A stretch of DNA of 49,848 nucleotides from a virus: the IMG/VR virus record IMGVR_UViG_3300030104_001410, positions 1-49,848 of that record. One strand, 5' to 3'. A program made the position numbers and the translations under genes. Every line of letters starts with the position of its first letter. Positions within the stretch are counted from its first letter, which is position 1. Below, in pieces: positions 27,111 through 35,825 of the stretch. The notes under the pieces were generated by a model that worked only from the letters and a program-made list of their open reading frames with translations, did not search any database and had not been told where the DNA came from.

Positions 27111-29000
27111 TTAGCCCTCACAAGCAATACATTCCACTTCATCTAACTTAATTCGTGGAACTTTAATGTTAACATTCTCTGCAGCTTTAGCAGCATCAGA
27201 CCTAAAATAGTAAAGTGATTTTAATTTATTAGCACCGTACCAATGAACATCACTGACATACTGTAAGTATTCATTATGTTGTTCTTGATTCTGAGTTGAA
27301 TCAGGTAAGATAAAAAATAGATTAACACTTTGACTTTGACATATAAACTCTTGTCGCTTATACGCATGTTCGACAACCCAGATTTGATTTATCTCATCTG
27401 CGGTTTTAAATATTTCTTTTTCTTCTTTTGTAAATAACTTTAACTCTTGTATTGACCCACGATTATCACTAATATCTTGCCAAACTTTCTTACGTTTTTT
27501 AGGGTCAGTTACTTTTTTGTTGATGAGTTTTTCGAGGTTTTTATTTCTAACTTTGTAGCTTCCAGATAGCGTTTTGTGAGTGAAGACGTTAGCCCTGATA
27601 GGCTCGATGGACGGAGAAGTTCCCCCACAAATAATACTGGAACTAGCATTAGGTGCAACAGCAAGGAGATGGCAATTCCTAAGACCAGAATTAGAAATAT
27701 CAGGAGCTTCCCCCCGTAGTACAGCAAGTCTTCTAGATGCAAGAACAGCAGCTCCTTTGATGAACTTAAATAATTTATAGTTGATTCCAGTCGAGAAGAT
27801 TCCCTCAAAGGAAATGTTTTGATTTTGTAGATAAGAGTGAAAACCCATTGCTCCAAGACCAATAGACCTTTCACGATAGGCTGAATAAGCAGCTTTTGTA
27901 AAGCCTTCTTTACCTTCTTTAATGTGCTTTTTAAATCTTTCATAGTTTGCATTGTAACCTCCAAGTGAATTTAAATCGACTGCATTTTCAATAAAGTGTT
28001 CTAGTACATTGTCAAGCATAGTAACTAAATCATCTATAAATTTATCATCTTTAGACCATTCATCAAAGTGTTCAAGGTTAACACTTGACAAACAACATAC
28101 TGCAGTTCTCTCGTCATTAGTAGGTAAGGTTATCTCTGAACATAAGTTACTTTGTCTTACCTCTAATCCTAAATCTTTTTGTCCTTGTGGTAGAGCATCA
28201 TTACAATTATCTATATTGACAATATAAGGCTCTCCAGTTTCTGCTCGAGCATCTAATAGTTTAGACCAGAGTTCTCTAGCTTTTATAATCTTAACAGCTT
28301 CATTTGTTTTCGGGTCAATCAATCGCCAATCATCATTTTCTTCTACAGCTTTTAAAAACGCATTAGTTATGTTAACTCCATTATGTAAGTTTAAACACTT
28401 TCTATTTACATCACCACCGGATTCTTTTCTCATTACCATGAACTCTTCAATTTCTGGATGTGATATATCCATGTAAGCAGCATAACTACCTCGTCTAGTC
28501 ACTCCTTGATTAAAAGCTAACATCTGCGAGTCTACTACTTTCATAAAGGGTATTGAGCCAGTAGACTTACTACCATTACTCGTAGGTATACCGTCACTTC
28601 TAATATCTCCCCAGTAACCACCGATACCACCACCGGAACTAGCTAACCAAATGTTTTCATCATAGTGACTAGATAAACCTTCACGGTTATCAGGAACATA
28701 ATTAAGAAAACAACTGATAGGTAAACCTCTAGTTGTACCACCATTAGAAAGAATAGGAGTAGAAAACATAAACCAAAGATTAGAAACATAATTATAAATT
28801 CTTTGAGCCATGTCAAAGTCAGTTTCTTCTTTAAATGTAGAAACAAATACTGAAGCTCTAGCAAAAGCTTCTTGTGGCGAAGTTTCGTTCTGCCATAAGT
28901 ATCTATCCTGAAGAGTATCTAAACTAAACTTGTCTAGTTTTTTATCTTTGTCATAGTTTATAATTATTCCTAAATAAGGATGTTCACCCTTTTTTTCCAT
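27111..29000 (-). CDS. nrdA: Ribonucleotide reductase class Ia alpha subunit
   Basis: 629 residues, short for NrdA (E. coli about 761). The N-terminus begins close to the catalytic core, so the ATP-cone that gives dATP feedback is absent. Active-site features: GLPISCFL (first redox Cys), NLCSEI (the Asn-Cys-Glu radical site), and a C-terminal CIACEG with the Cys pair that passes electrons from thioredoxin or glutaredoxin. The glycine-rich ASSGGGIGG loop is also present. Loss of the cone should leave the enzyme free of overall dATP inhibition, useful to a phage. Ends one base before the zinc-ribbon gene. Confidence 0.95.
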   Translation of the reverse strand: MEKKGEHPYLGIIINYDKDKKLDKFSLDTLQDRYLWQNETSPQEAFARASVFVSTFKEETDFDMAQRIYNYVSNLWFMFSTPILSNGGTTRGLPISCFLNYVPDNREGLSSHYDENIWLASSGGGIGGYWGDIRSDGIPTSNGSKSTGSIPFMKVVDSQMLAFNQGVTRRGSYAAYMDISHPEIEEFMVMRKESGGDVNRKCLNLHNGVNITNAFLKAVEENDDWRLIDPKTNEAVKIIKARELWSKLLDARAETGEPYIVNIDNCNDALPQGQKDLGLEVRQSNLCSEITLPTNDERTAVCCLSSVNLEHFDEWSKDDKFIDDLVTMLDNVLEHFIENAVDLNSLGGYNANYERFKKHIKEGKEGFTKAAYSAYRERSIGLGAMGFHSYLQNQNISFEGIFSTGINYKLFKFIKGAAVLASRRLAVLRGEAPDISNSGLRNCHLLAVAPNASSSIICGGTSPSIEPIRANVFTHKTLSGSYKVRNKNLEKLINKKVTDPKKRKKVWQDISDNRGSIQELKLFTKEEKEIFKTADEINQIWVVEHAYKRQEFICQSQSVNLFFILPDSTQNQEQHNEYLQYVSDVHWYGANKLKSLYYFRSDAAKAAENVNIKVPRIKLDEVECIACEG

Positions 29001-29265
29001 TCTTTTCCTCCAATCTTAAAATGTAAATTGCTATCATTGTATAGTGTATAATCTTTAGTAAGTCATCAATATTTTTACCGTCTTTCTTACCAAACCTCAT
29101 GGCATACTTCATAATGTTGCCCATAGCAAACCCTTCGCCATAACCTGCATCAAGTATCATGTCAGTAGCTTGATATTTTCCATGTGAATAGTGCTTATCA
29201 TAAGTACCATCAACATAATGTTCTATCATTTTTAAAATAACTTTTTCATCAAATTTATAATTCAT
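28984..29265 (-). CDS. DUF3310-like protein
   Basis: 93 residues from the ATG at 29265; longer in-frame starts lie inside the endonuclease gene and were rejected. KYQATDMILDAGYGEGFAMG followed by NIMKYAMRFGKK matches the compact DUF3310 pattern (tDxI...G..F..GN.iKYv.R.g.K), found in many phages near nucleotide and replication genes. Function in the family is not established. It overlaps nrdA by 17 nt and the endonuclease stop by 11. Confidence 0.8.
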   Translation of the reverse strand: MNYKFDEKVILKMIEHYVDGTYDKHYSHGKYQATDMILDAGYGEGFAMGNIMKYAMRFGKKDGKNIDDLLKIIHYTMIAIYILRLEEKNGKKG

Positions 29266-29698
29266 TGTCTTTCCATTCATCAGGTAAATTGCCTTCATAA
29301 AACCAACGGAAGTCATTAGTCTCTGCCCATTCAGCATGAGTTCTTTTAGTTCCGTCTCTTCTTTTTTTAGCTTGAGGCATGGGAGCATAAGGTTTTTGAA
29401 AAAAGAAAACCAATTCAACATTGTCAGGTAAAGCATCACGAATGTGAATGTATTTACTGTACTCTGCATAATCCCAAAATCTGCCCTTAGCTTCAATTAA
29501 AATAATCTTTTCGTCATCAAACACTCTGACAAAATCAGGTTCGTATTTTTTAGGAATATTATAACTAACTGTATCGTAATGATGCAGCCATTTATTAAAT
29601 AATCTTTGATGTATTTCGTATTCCCAATGGCTGTCATAGCCTCTAGGAATACCTGCCTCTTTCTTAGGTCTTGGTTTTCTTGGTTTTCTTCTTGCCAT
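29255..29698 (-). CDS. Endonuclease I-like nuclease / junction resolvase
   Basis: 147 residues, PD-(D/E)XK fold. WEYEIHQRL, then KYEPDFVRV and ILIEAKGRFWDYAEYSKY reproduce the T7 endonuclease I (gp3) arrangement: Glu, Asp, then ExK. T7 gp3 cuts branched DNA, resolving replication intermediates and helping host DNA breakdown. A very basic N-terminus (MARRKPRKPRPKK) overlaps the exonuclease C-terminus by 35 nt, both frames coding Lys/Arg-rich tails. Confidence 0.85.
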   Translation of the reverse strand: MARRKPRKPRPKKEAGIPRGYDSHWEYEIHQRLFNKWLHHYDTVSYNIPKKYEPDFVRVFDDEKIILIEAKGRFWDYAEYSKYIHIRDALPDNVELVFFFQKPYAPMPQAKKRRDGTKRTHAEWAETNDFRWFYEGNLPDEWKDNEL

Positions 29699-30518
29699 TT
29701 TTCTTTACGGTAGAGTCGTAGTTCTTAGCAAGTTTCCAATACTCTAAAATATTATTAAACATTCCTAAGTGTTTAGTGTGTGATTCTTTATCCCAAACAT
29801 GATATAAAATAATTTCAGTATCTTTTCTGTCTACAAAAATAGATATTCGTTCTGCTTTTTTAAAACCACAACCCTGAGCATAAGCCGAAAGTTGCATACC
29901 ATGTTCATCATAAACTAATTTAGCAGGGTCTTTACCTTCTAAATTATCTTTAGTTTTAAAGTCAATAAATATTCCTGATTTAGAATACAAATCAACTTTA
30001 CCACCATATCCTTGTGTAGCACAAAAAGAATCTTCTGCTATCCAATCTTCTTTAGGAAAAGTTTCGTCTAACCAATCTTTAATAATTTCATATGGTTTAG
30101 TTTTTTCTTTACCTAAGAAACCTCTTTCAATCATGCCATGTATTTTAGTACCTCGTTCTGCAGCTTCAATACTAATCTTTTTAGAGTCGTGTTTACACCT
30201 AGCAGAAAACTCATCAAGCGATTCGTTTTCGTATCTTTCTAAAGATAGTGCTGAGTTTAGAGCCTGATTTATTTTCCAGTTCTCTAAAGAGGGTTTAGCT
30301 ATCATACCAATAATCGTTGTGACAGAAGGTACTAAGCCTAATGTTTTTGCATCTCTTAATGTGGTATTTCTTTCCCTACCATTAGCACCAATGATAGTGT
30401 ACATCGGCTCTCCTTCTTGAGTGTACCAATGACCTGATTCAGACGTGAACTTATTATAGTTGTCTGGTTTGATTAAGTCAAACTCTTCTTCGTTTTTATT
30501 ACTTTTTGGTATCATCAT
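29664..30518 (-). CDS. RecB/Cas4-type PD-(D/E)XK exonuclease
   Basis: 284 residues. Motifs in order: ERGTKIHGMIERGF (H/E of motif I), YGGKVDLYS (Asp), IFIDFKTKD (DxK) and HGMQLSAYAQG (the Q/Y motif), typical of phage exonucleases in the T7 gp6 position. It would degrade host DNA to nucleotides and trim ends in recombination. Lys-rich C-terminus. It starts overlapping the upstream gene by 20 nt. Confidence 0.82.
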   Translation of the reverse strand: MMIPKSNKNEEEFDLIKPDNYNKFTSESGHWYTQEGEPMYTIIGANGRERNTTLRDAKTLGLVPSVTTIIGMIAKPSLENWKINQALNSALSLERYENESLDEFSARCKHDSKKISIEAAERGTKIHGMIERGFLGKEKTKPYEIIKDWLDETFPKEDWIAEDSFCATQGYGGKVDLYSKSGIFIDFKTKDNLEGKDPAKLVYDEHGMQLSAYAQGCGFKKAERISIFVDRKDTEIILYHVWDKESHTKHLGMFNNILEYWKLAKNYDSTVKKNGKKKTKKTKT

Positions 30519-30921
30519 CTAACTCCTTAAATGCTTTTATTACATCTGTTGAAAATAATTTAGGTAAATTAACTAAGAACATTCTACTAGCATTATGGTC
30601 TCCACCACTTACAGTCTTGAAAGTATCTAATTTATCTACAATCTTTTTAAGTACATCAGTCTTAAAAACTAAAGTACAGTATTCTTCATCTCCGATACAG
30701 AGATTGTGAAACCAATAATCTGATTCAGTAGCACGAATACCCGAGGGTTTACCCCATGATTCATACTCAATACAAATGTTATTAGTTCCTGCCCATATAT
30801 CTCTTTCTGATTTAACCTCAATCTTTTTATTCGTTAACATCTCTGCGATTCTATCTTCTCTGATAGAACCATATTGTAAATCAAGGTCAAACTTTTTTCT
30901 GTCTTTTTTAGTGGGTTTCAT
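30499..30921 (-). CDS. PD-(D/E)XK-like nuclease, second type
   Basis: 140 residues. IEVKSERDIWAG supplies an ExK pair and ICIEYESWGKPSGI, TESDYWFH follow; an Arg-Glu in GSIREDRIAEML may be motif I. I read it as a small restriction-endonuclease-fold protein seen in phage replication clusters, but the cleavage activity is inferred. Start region AAAGGAGATTCTAATGAAA resembles that of the next gene upstream. Confidence 0.65.
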   Translation of the reverse strand: MKPTKKDRKKFDLDLQYGSIREDRIAEMLTNKKIEVKSERDIWAGTNNICIEYESWGKPSGIRATESDYWFHNLCIGDEEYCTLVFKTDVLKKIVDKLDTFKTVSGGDHNASRMFLVNLPKLFSTDVIKAFKELDDDTKK

Positions 30922-31213
30922 TAGAATCTCCTTTATGATTTACAAATTTTATATTTTGTGTTTTTGGATTATACCCTAATATTTTTACTCCTAGTTTTTT
31001 TTGTTTAGATGTTCTTTGTTTAGTAGCATAATTACCAACTAAAGTTTTAACATCTATTAAACTGACATTGTTTTCTTCATCTATTGCTACAATATCTACT
31101 GGTCCATCACAACCACAATTTCTAAAAACTTCATAACCTTTTTCTAATAAAAAAGTAACTGCTTTTAATTCTGCAATATCTCCTTTTCTACTATGTGATT
31201 TAATATTCTTCAT
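30908..31213 (-). CDS. YraN/Holliday-resolvase-like nuclease
   Basis: 101 residues. KGDIAELKAVTFLLEKGYEV, then GPVDIVAIDEE and VSLIDVKTL give Glu, Asp and DxK in the order of YraN/archaeal Hjc-like PD-(D/E)XK proteins. Small size fits a single-domain nuclease acting as a dimer. It overlaps both neighbours by 14 nt. Third or fourth nuclease in a row here. Confidence 0.72.
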   Translation of the reverse strand: MKNIKSHSRKGDIAELKAVTFLLEKGYEVFRNCGCDGPVDIVAIDEENNVSLIDVKTLVGNYATKQRTSKQKKLGVKILGYNPKTQNIKFVNHKGDSNETH

Positions 31214-31514
31214 TAGAATTTCCTTTTAAAAATCTAGTAAAAAAATCTTCAATACTTTTTGAATAATAATGTTTTTTAGGATAACCACTAGGGTTGTAGG
31301 GAGACCATCTTCCCGTAGTATAATAATATGAATACATTTTATTATCAAAATAAATTCTTACCATTTTTGTTTTAGTTTCTTCAAAGTAAATATCTTTTTT
31401 ATTTAAAAACTTTTTTACATCCTCTAAAGATTCTTTAGTACTATGTTTAAAAATTACTTCTCCTTTAGAGTTAACTCTATTAAATTTCCAATTATATTCT
31501 TTAGTGGGTTTCAC
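31200..31514 (-). CDS. Hypothetical protein with MKPTK start
   Basis: 104 residues from a GTG at 31514, with GGAGG about 15 nt and CTGGAG closer upstream. Aromatic and basic (YYYTTGRWSPYNPSGYPKK). The first five codons match those of the gene at 30921, a local duplication. No family recognised. Confidence 0.6.
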   Translation of the reverse strand: MKPTKEYNWKFNRVNSKGEVIFKHSTKESLEDVKKFLNKKDIYFEETKTKMVRIYFDNKMYSYYYTTGRWSPYNPSGYPKKHYYSKSIEDFFTRFLKGNSNEEY

Positions 31515-33231
31515 TCCAGTTTCCTCCTAGCTTGTACTCACCAGTCAAAGCACATCTCATGCCTAACTGCTTTCCTGCTTCTTCAATACATTCAACACCC
31601 ATAAGACCAGTAAATTCTGCTATGTCTTCTTTAACTTGCATCTGCCATTCATCGTGAATGTTAGCAACAAACTTAGCATCAAGTGTATTTAATTTTATTT
31701 TATTATCAAAGATACACATAGCTTTCTTCATGGCTATCGCACCCCCACCTTGTAGTAAAGTATTTAAAGCAGCATGTTCATGCCTTACATAAATCTTTCT
31801 ACCATCTAAACCTTTTAAGAATCCTCTTCTCGAAGCTTCTCGAACTCTGTTCGTAAGAGTTTCAAGTGATGGCAAGTTGGTAAGAAAACGCTTTCTAAGT
31901 CGCTTACCATCTTCTCTTTTTCCTCCAACCACTGTTCCAAGCTTTTCATCTCCAGCTCCGTAGATAAGTGCATAGATGAAAGTTTTTGCTTTATCTCTTG
32001 ATTCAAGTCCTGCAAGTTCCTGATTTGTTTTGTGTATATCGCCATTAATAACCTCGTCAATATATTCTTCGTCATTCATGTAGTGGGCTAACATTCTAAG
32101 TTCTAAGCCACTAGCATCAATACCTAATAATTTATAACCTTCTGGCACAATCCAACAAGCACGACAGTCTTCTCCATACGGACTATAAACTCCCGGAACT
32201 TGAGCCATGTTAGGATTTCTATGAGTCATCCTACCAGTAATTGTACCATTAGGTATTACTTTACCATGCACTCTTTCACCTTTTAGTTCATCTATCCATG
32301 AGGAGATTTGAGCTATACGCTTTTGTAATAATAAAAACTCGGCAATGAGCCGAGCTTCTTGGATGTGTTCTATCTTTTTAAGTGTACCTTCATCAACTAT
32401 AGGTTGACCTGTAGGTGTAAATCTTTCAGGCTTCCACCCAAAGTCTACTAAGTATTCACCAATTTGTTTGCGACTACCAAGATTAAACTCTTGTAATTTT
32501 CTACGCATAAATGGGTCATAGTTTTTAGTGGTCAAACACTTTTCATATTCTTCATCGGTCATGCCACGTTTAGATAATGTGCCATCTTTTTTTATGTAGG
32601 GGGTAACAAGTTTATCATCTACCCACTTAGGTTTAAATGTTCGTTGTACTTCATCTTCTACCTCTACCATTCTAGATTTTAACTGTGCTAAAAGCATAGT
32701 AGCTTTTTCTAAATCAAATAGAAACCCAGTCTTTTCTTGTTGATTCATTATTTCAGCAACTTGAGTTTCTAATTCAATACTTTCCTGACTAAACCCTACT
32801 CCTTCTTTAAGTAAAGTGTAATAAACTTTTTCGTTAAGTAATACATCTTGTTCACAATACTCAAGCATCTGTGGTGTATAACTATCAAAGTCATCAGGTT
32901 GTTCTTGTTTGTGAAAGTTAATTCTGTACCCCCAAGTTTTTAAGCTGTGTCCGTTTTCTCTAACAGGTTGAAATAATCTAGACATAACTAAAGTATCAAC
33001 GACTTTAGCATTTAACTTAACATCCATTATTCTTTCTATGGCAGGAATGTCATAGCCAATAATGTTATGTCCAATTAAAATATCAGCACTTTGTAAATAC
33101 TCAACCCCATCAAGTAATTGATTAGGATTAAAAGTACGGCAAGTACCTTCATCTAAATCTTTAGCAACAATACACCAAATCTTAGTAGGATTTAATCCAT
33201 CTGCTTCAATATCAAAAACCAATTTCTTCAT
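31501..33231 (-). CDS. DNA polymerase, family A (T7-like), with 3'-5' exonuclease
   Basis: 576 residues from the ATG at 33231; a TTG two codons earlier (33237) is the alternative. Exonuclease motifs: FDIEADG, GHNIIGYD and YCEQDV. Polymerase motif A is GIDASGLELRMLAHY, motif B is KTFIYALIYGAG and motif C is NIHDEW. Shorter than T7 Pol (704), with a compact thumb and no DnaJ-like insert of the kind reported in HMO-2011. It replicates the genome with the neighbouring helicase-primase. The gene overlaps that gene's end by 20 nt and the downstream gene's start by 14. Confidence 0.95.
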   Translation of the reverse strand: MKKLVFDIEADGLNPTKIWCIVAKDLDEGTCRTFNPNQLLDGVEYLQSADILIGHNIIGYDIPAIERIMDVKLNAKVVDTLVMSRLFQPVRENGHSLKTWGYRINFHKQEQPDDFDSYTPQMLEYCEQDVLLNEKVYYTLLKEGVGFSQESIELETQVAEIMNQQEKTGFLFDLEKATMLLAQLKSRMVEVEDEVQRTFKPKWVDDKLVTPYIKKDGTLSKRGMTDEEYEKCLTTKNYDPFMRRKLQEFNLGSRKQIGEYLVDFGWKPERFTPTGQPIVDEGTLKKIEHIQEARLIAEFLLLQKRIAQISSWIDELKGERVHGKVIPNGTITGRMTHRNPNMAQVPGVYSPYGEDCRACWIVPEGYKLLGIDASGLELRMLAHYMNDEEYIDEVINGDIHKTNQELAGLESRDKAKTFIYALIYGAGDEKLGTVVGGKREDGKRLRKRFLTNLPSLETLTNRVREASRRGFLKGLDGRKIYVRHEHAALNTLLQGGGAIAMKKAMCIFDNKIKLNTLDAKFVANIHDEWQMQVKEDIAEFTGLMGVECIEEAGKQLGMRCALTGEYKLGGNWSETH

Positions 33232-34876
33232 TGTCAAATGTCTCCTCCGTATCTACTTCAAATAATCTACCAGTTTCAGTATTATACTGTAAGGCACAAG
33301 CTAATCCAGTATCTCCAGTATATCTAGACTTCAATACTCTAACCTTAGTAGTATTAGCTTCTTTAGGGTCAGTAGCTTGTTGATTTCTTTCTAAAGCAAT
33401 AACACAATCAGAAAGCTGTGCTATGCCTTGTGAACCTTTAAGATGACTCAATGATACAGTCACACCTTTTTCGTGTCCTCTGTCGCCTGTAGCTCGTCTT
33501 AAATGCGATACGAGAATCAAGCCGACATTCGTTTCTTCAACTAAACTACGTAGTCTATTCATTAAGTTATCAATACCTCTTCGTTCATCGCCTTCGGTTA
33601 AGACATTGACAAGCATATGCAAGTGGTCAACCACGACCCATTTACATTCGCAACCTACAATCATGTATCGTAGTTTTGCGAATATCTCATCAATGTCTGT
33701 CGCACCCAAATGTGAATGAATGAATACTCTGTTCTTTTGTATTACTTTATCAAACAAAGCATTTAAATCTTCTTCGGAATAACTATCTCGTTTTTCATTG
33801 AGATACAATCTATCGTTTGCTTCAATGGATATTAAACCGTCTGCAGTTCTTACCCAATTTTCTTCAAGAGCAATAATACCTACGTTATCTTTAGTAGTTT
33901 TAATTAGCCAATGTTCAAGCTCTCTAGTGACTGAAGACTTACCGAGTCCAGTTCCACCAGTAAGAGTCACTAACTCACCTCGTCTTAGTCCATATAGTTT
34001 TTTGTTTAATCCTTCCCAAGGATAAGCAATACTTTCTTTTACTTCTCTGTTAAGCCAGTCATCTTTTTTACTAGACAATTCCATAATACCTGATGGTGTA
34101 TAAGTCTTAGCCTCCCACCAAGCTTTAGTAAAGCCTTGAAATTCTTTTTGTTTGAGCATGTCATTAGCATCTTTATAGCCGTTGGGTAAAGTCATTATTT
34201 TTACTTTTCCGGGTTTTAAGATACGAGCAACATTTCGTGATGCTTTTCGACCTGCCTTATCATTATCAAAGCAAAGCACGACATTATCAAAGCTCTCAAC
34301 AAACTCAATGCTTTCTCTAATATCTTTTACTGCCCCTGCAGCACCTCGTTTAAGAGATACGACTGCCCACTTACCTTGAAAAAGTTCGTCTACTGCCATA
34401 GCATCACACTCGCCTTCAGTAATGGTTAGATATTTACCTCCAGTATTTCTGTATAACTGTTCGCCAAATAATCCAGTGCCTTCAAATGTACCCTGAGTTG
34501 CAAAGTTTTTATCTGCAACAAATCTTGTTTTAGTTATGGCTACTTCATTGCCATTAAAGTATGGGTATATATGTTGCGTTATATCTCCATTTCTATTTTT
34601 AATAACACGAACTCCAAACTTCTTAGCCGTCTGTTCAGAGATACCTCTGTCTGTAAGTTCGCCATAGATTCCAGTATAGGATTCTAAAAATGTATTGGTT
34701 GGTTTCTGTGTTGTTTCCACTATTCTGCCCTCACTTGCAGTTTCATAATCGGTAAAAAATGTTGAGCAACTAAAACAATAAGCCGAGTTGTCAGCATTCA
34801 TTGATACAGCATCAGAACTACTGCACTTAGGACATGGCAGTCTATGCTTTATAAATTTACTTTTTTCTTGATTCAA
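33212..34876 (-). CDS. DNA primase-helicase (T7 gp4-like)
   Basis: About 554 residues. N-terminal zinc site: CPKC and CFSC. Toprim primase: TITEGECDAMAVDEL and VVLCFDNDKAGRKASR. RecA-like helicase: Walker A TGGTGLGKSSV, Walker B VVVDHLHML, then LVSHLRR and GSQGIAQLSDCVIALERN. It unwinds the fork and makes primers. No ATG lies before the zinc site; the best start is TTG at 34876 with GGAG 6 nt upstream (TTG at 34888 is an alternative). Confidence 0.94.
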   Translation of the reverse strand: MNQEKSKFIKHRLPCPKCSSSDAVSMNADNSAYCFSCSTFFTDYETASEGRIVETTQKPTNTFLESYTGIYGELTDRGISEQTAKKFGVRVIKNRNGDITQHIYPYFNGNEVAITKTRFVADKNFATQGTFEGTGLFGEQLYRNTGGKYLTITEGECDAMAVDELFQGKWAVVSLKRGAAGAVKDIRESIEFVESFDNVVLCFDNDKAGRKASRNVARILKPGKVKIMTLPNGYKDANDMLKQKEFQGFTKAWWEAKTYTPSGIMELSSKKDDWLNREVKESIAYPWEGLNKKLYGLRRGELVTLTGGTGLGKSSVTRELEHWLIKTTKDNVGIIALEENWVRTADGLISIEANDRLYLNEKRDSYSEEDLNALFDKVIQKNRVFIHSHLGATDIDEIFAKLRYMIVGCECKWVVVDHLHMLVNVLTEGDERRGIDNLMNRLRSLVEETNVGLILVSHLRRATGDRGHEKGVTVSLSHLKGSQGIAQLSDCVIALERNQQATDPKEANTTKVRVLKSRYTGDTGLACALQYNTETGRLFEVDTEETFDNEEIGF

Positions 34877-34949
34877 TTCTATCTCCAAAATAATAGCTAG
34901 ACTAGGAACAAATAGAGGTCTTTAAAAACCTAGCCTAGCTAAATTGTTA

Positions 34950-35222
34950 TTAACTGTCTTGTGTTTCAGTATCTGATGGTACTTCTTTTGTTTCAGATTC
35001 CTCTACTTTAACACCAGACTTATCAGCATTAATTACTTCTACAATTCTAGTAGAGAAATAATTAATAGCTCCTTGAGTTTCTTCAAGGTCTAAAGTCTGT
35101 GCAGCTTTTTTTTGATTTAGCCTTTGTAATCTGCCAAAGATTTGTTGACCTTCTTCAGGTAAATCTTCAACATAAACATTAACATCATCAATGGTAATGT
35201 AAGGTCTTTCTTGTCCTTCCAT
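34950..35222 (-). CDS. Small acidic protein next to SSB
   Basis: 90 residues, acidic, with an N-terminal strand-rich part (YITIDDVNVYVEDLPEE) and a helix (FGRLQRLNQKKAAQTLDLEE) that suggests oligomerisation. Overlaps the SSB stop by one base. A conserved-type phage gene in this position in replisome clusters; role unknown, perhaps a replication accessory. A 73-nt gap follows before the primase-helicase gene. Confidence 0.65.
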   Translation of the reverse strand: MEGQERPYITIDDVNVYVEDLPEEGQQIFGRLQRLNQKKAAQTLDLEETQGAINYFSTRIVEVINADKSGVKVEESETKEVPSDTETQDS

Positions 35223-35638
35223 TAGAACTCCTCGCCATCAGCTAACAGTTCAGCACCATCAGCATTTTTATATTCGATTAAGTCCACAACTTGTACAGCT
35301 TGTAAGTCAAGTCCTATATAAGGACCAAATTTACCCTCACCACTATACTCATTGTATTGAACTCTAACCTTAGAGCCATTACCAACAGCAACATTTATTT
35401 CTTGCTTGTCTTTATCTAAAAGTCTAGGTGCAGGTCTGGTTATTCCATTAGGACCATGTACCTTTCTTTTGATAACTAAAGCAGGACCTTCATCATGCTG
35501 TTTTACTTTATGACCCCTTGAAGCAAAGTCATTTGCAGTATCTTCATCAACAATTAAGTCAACTGTATATACTGGCTCAAACTTTGTGTTTGGAGTCGTT
35601 ATACTTGCCCATTTTACTGAGCCTTCTAATATAGCCAT
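35222..35638 (-). CDS. Single-stranded DNA-binding protein (gp2.5-like)
   Basis: 138 residues, OB-fold-like beta pattern: start LEGSVKWASITTPNTKFEPV, central VIKRKVHGPNGITRPAP, then GSKVRVQYNEYS and GLDLQAVQVVDLIEY, and an acidic C-terminal tail (ADGEEF) typical of SSBs that contact replication partners through it. It would coat single-stranded DNA at the fork. The start lies inside the 3' end of the small gene driven by the 35.8-kb promoter. Confidence 0.82.
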   Translation of the reverse strand: MAILEGSVKWASITTPNTKFEPVYTVDLIVDEDTANDFASRGHKVKQHDEGPALVIKRKVHGPNGITRPAPRLLDKDKQEINVAVGNGSKVRVQYNEYSGEGKFGPYIGLDLQAVQVVDLIEYKNADGAELLADGEEF

Positions 35639-35787
35639 AGTGTATTACCTCCGTTTAGCTTATTAAAAATCTGTGAGAGTTTTGAGCCAACCACTCTCTC
35701 GGTTGTGGCATGAGCCAAATCAAGTAACTTAAATGGAGATAGAGAGGGCTTCCTGATTACTCGTTCTAATCTATCCATTAATTCCAT
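35626..35787 (-). CDS. Small leaderless gene upstream of SSB
   Basis: 53 residues (MELMDRLERVIRKPSLSPFK, then LLDLAHATTERVVG). No ribosome site precedes the ATG; instead it sits 6 nt after the -10 box of a sigma70-type promoter (35794-35822), so the transcript is expected to begin at the ATG itself. Overlaps the SSB start by 13 nt. A second ATG at 35778 is possible. Composition and coupling favour a real gene; function unknown. Confidence 0.55.
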   Translation of the reverse strand: MELMDRLERVIRKPSLSPFKLLDLAHATTERVVGSKLSQIFNKLNGGNTLWLY

Positions 35788-35793
35788 AGTTGT

Positions 35794-35822
35794 ACTTTAG
35801 AGAATAACATTCTTGTTGTCAA
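35794..35822 (-). promoter_or_regulatory. sigma70-type promoter for the SSB/replication genes
   Basis: On the minus strand TTGACA (35822-35817), 17-nt spacer, TAAAGT (35799-35794). Perfect -35, correct spacing. Predicted start at about 35787, the first base of an ATG. Confidence 0.75.
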
Positions 35823-35825
35823 GAG

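Noticed and set aside
27509-27964. 151-codon frame on the minus strand inside nrdA
   Set aside because: Alternative frame of nrdA, whose catalytic motifs are intact across this stretch.
29266-29496. N-terminal extension of the DUF3310-like protein
   Set aside because: Lies inside the endonuclease gene; the family match begins at the ATG at 29265.
33232-33237. TTGACA and a TTG start at the head of the polymerase gene as a promoter
   Set aside because: The matching -10 position (TGATAT) is weak and lies inside coding sequence; most likely chance.
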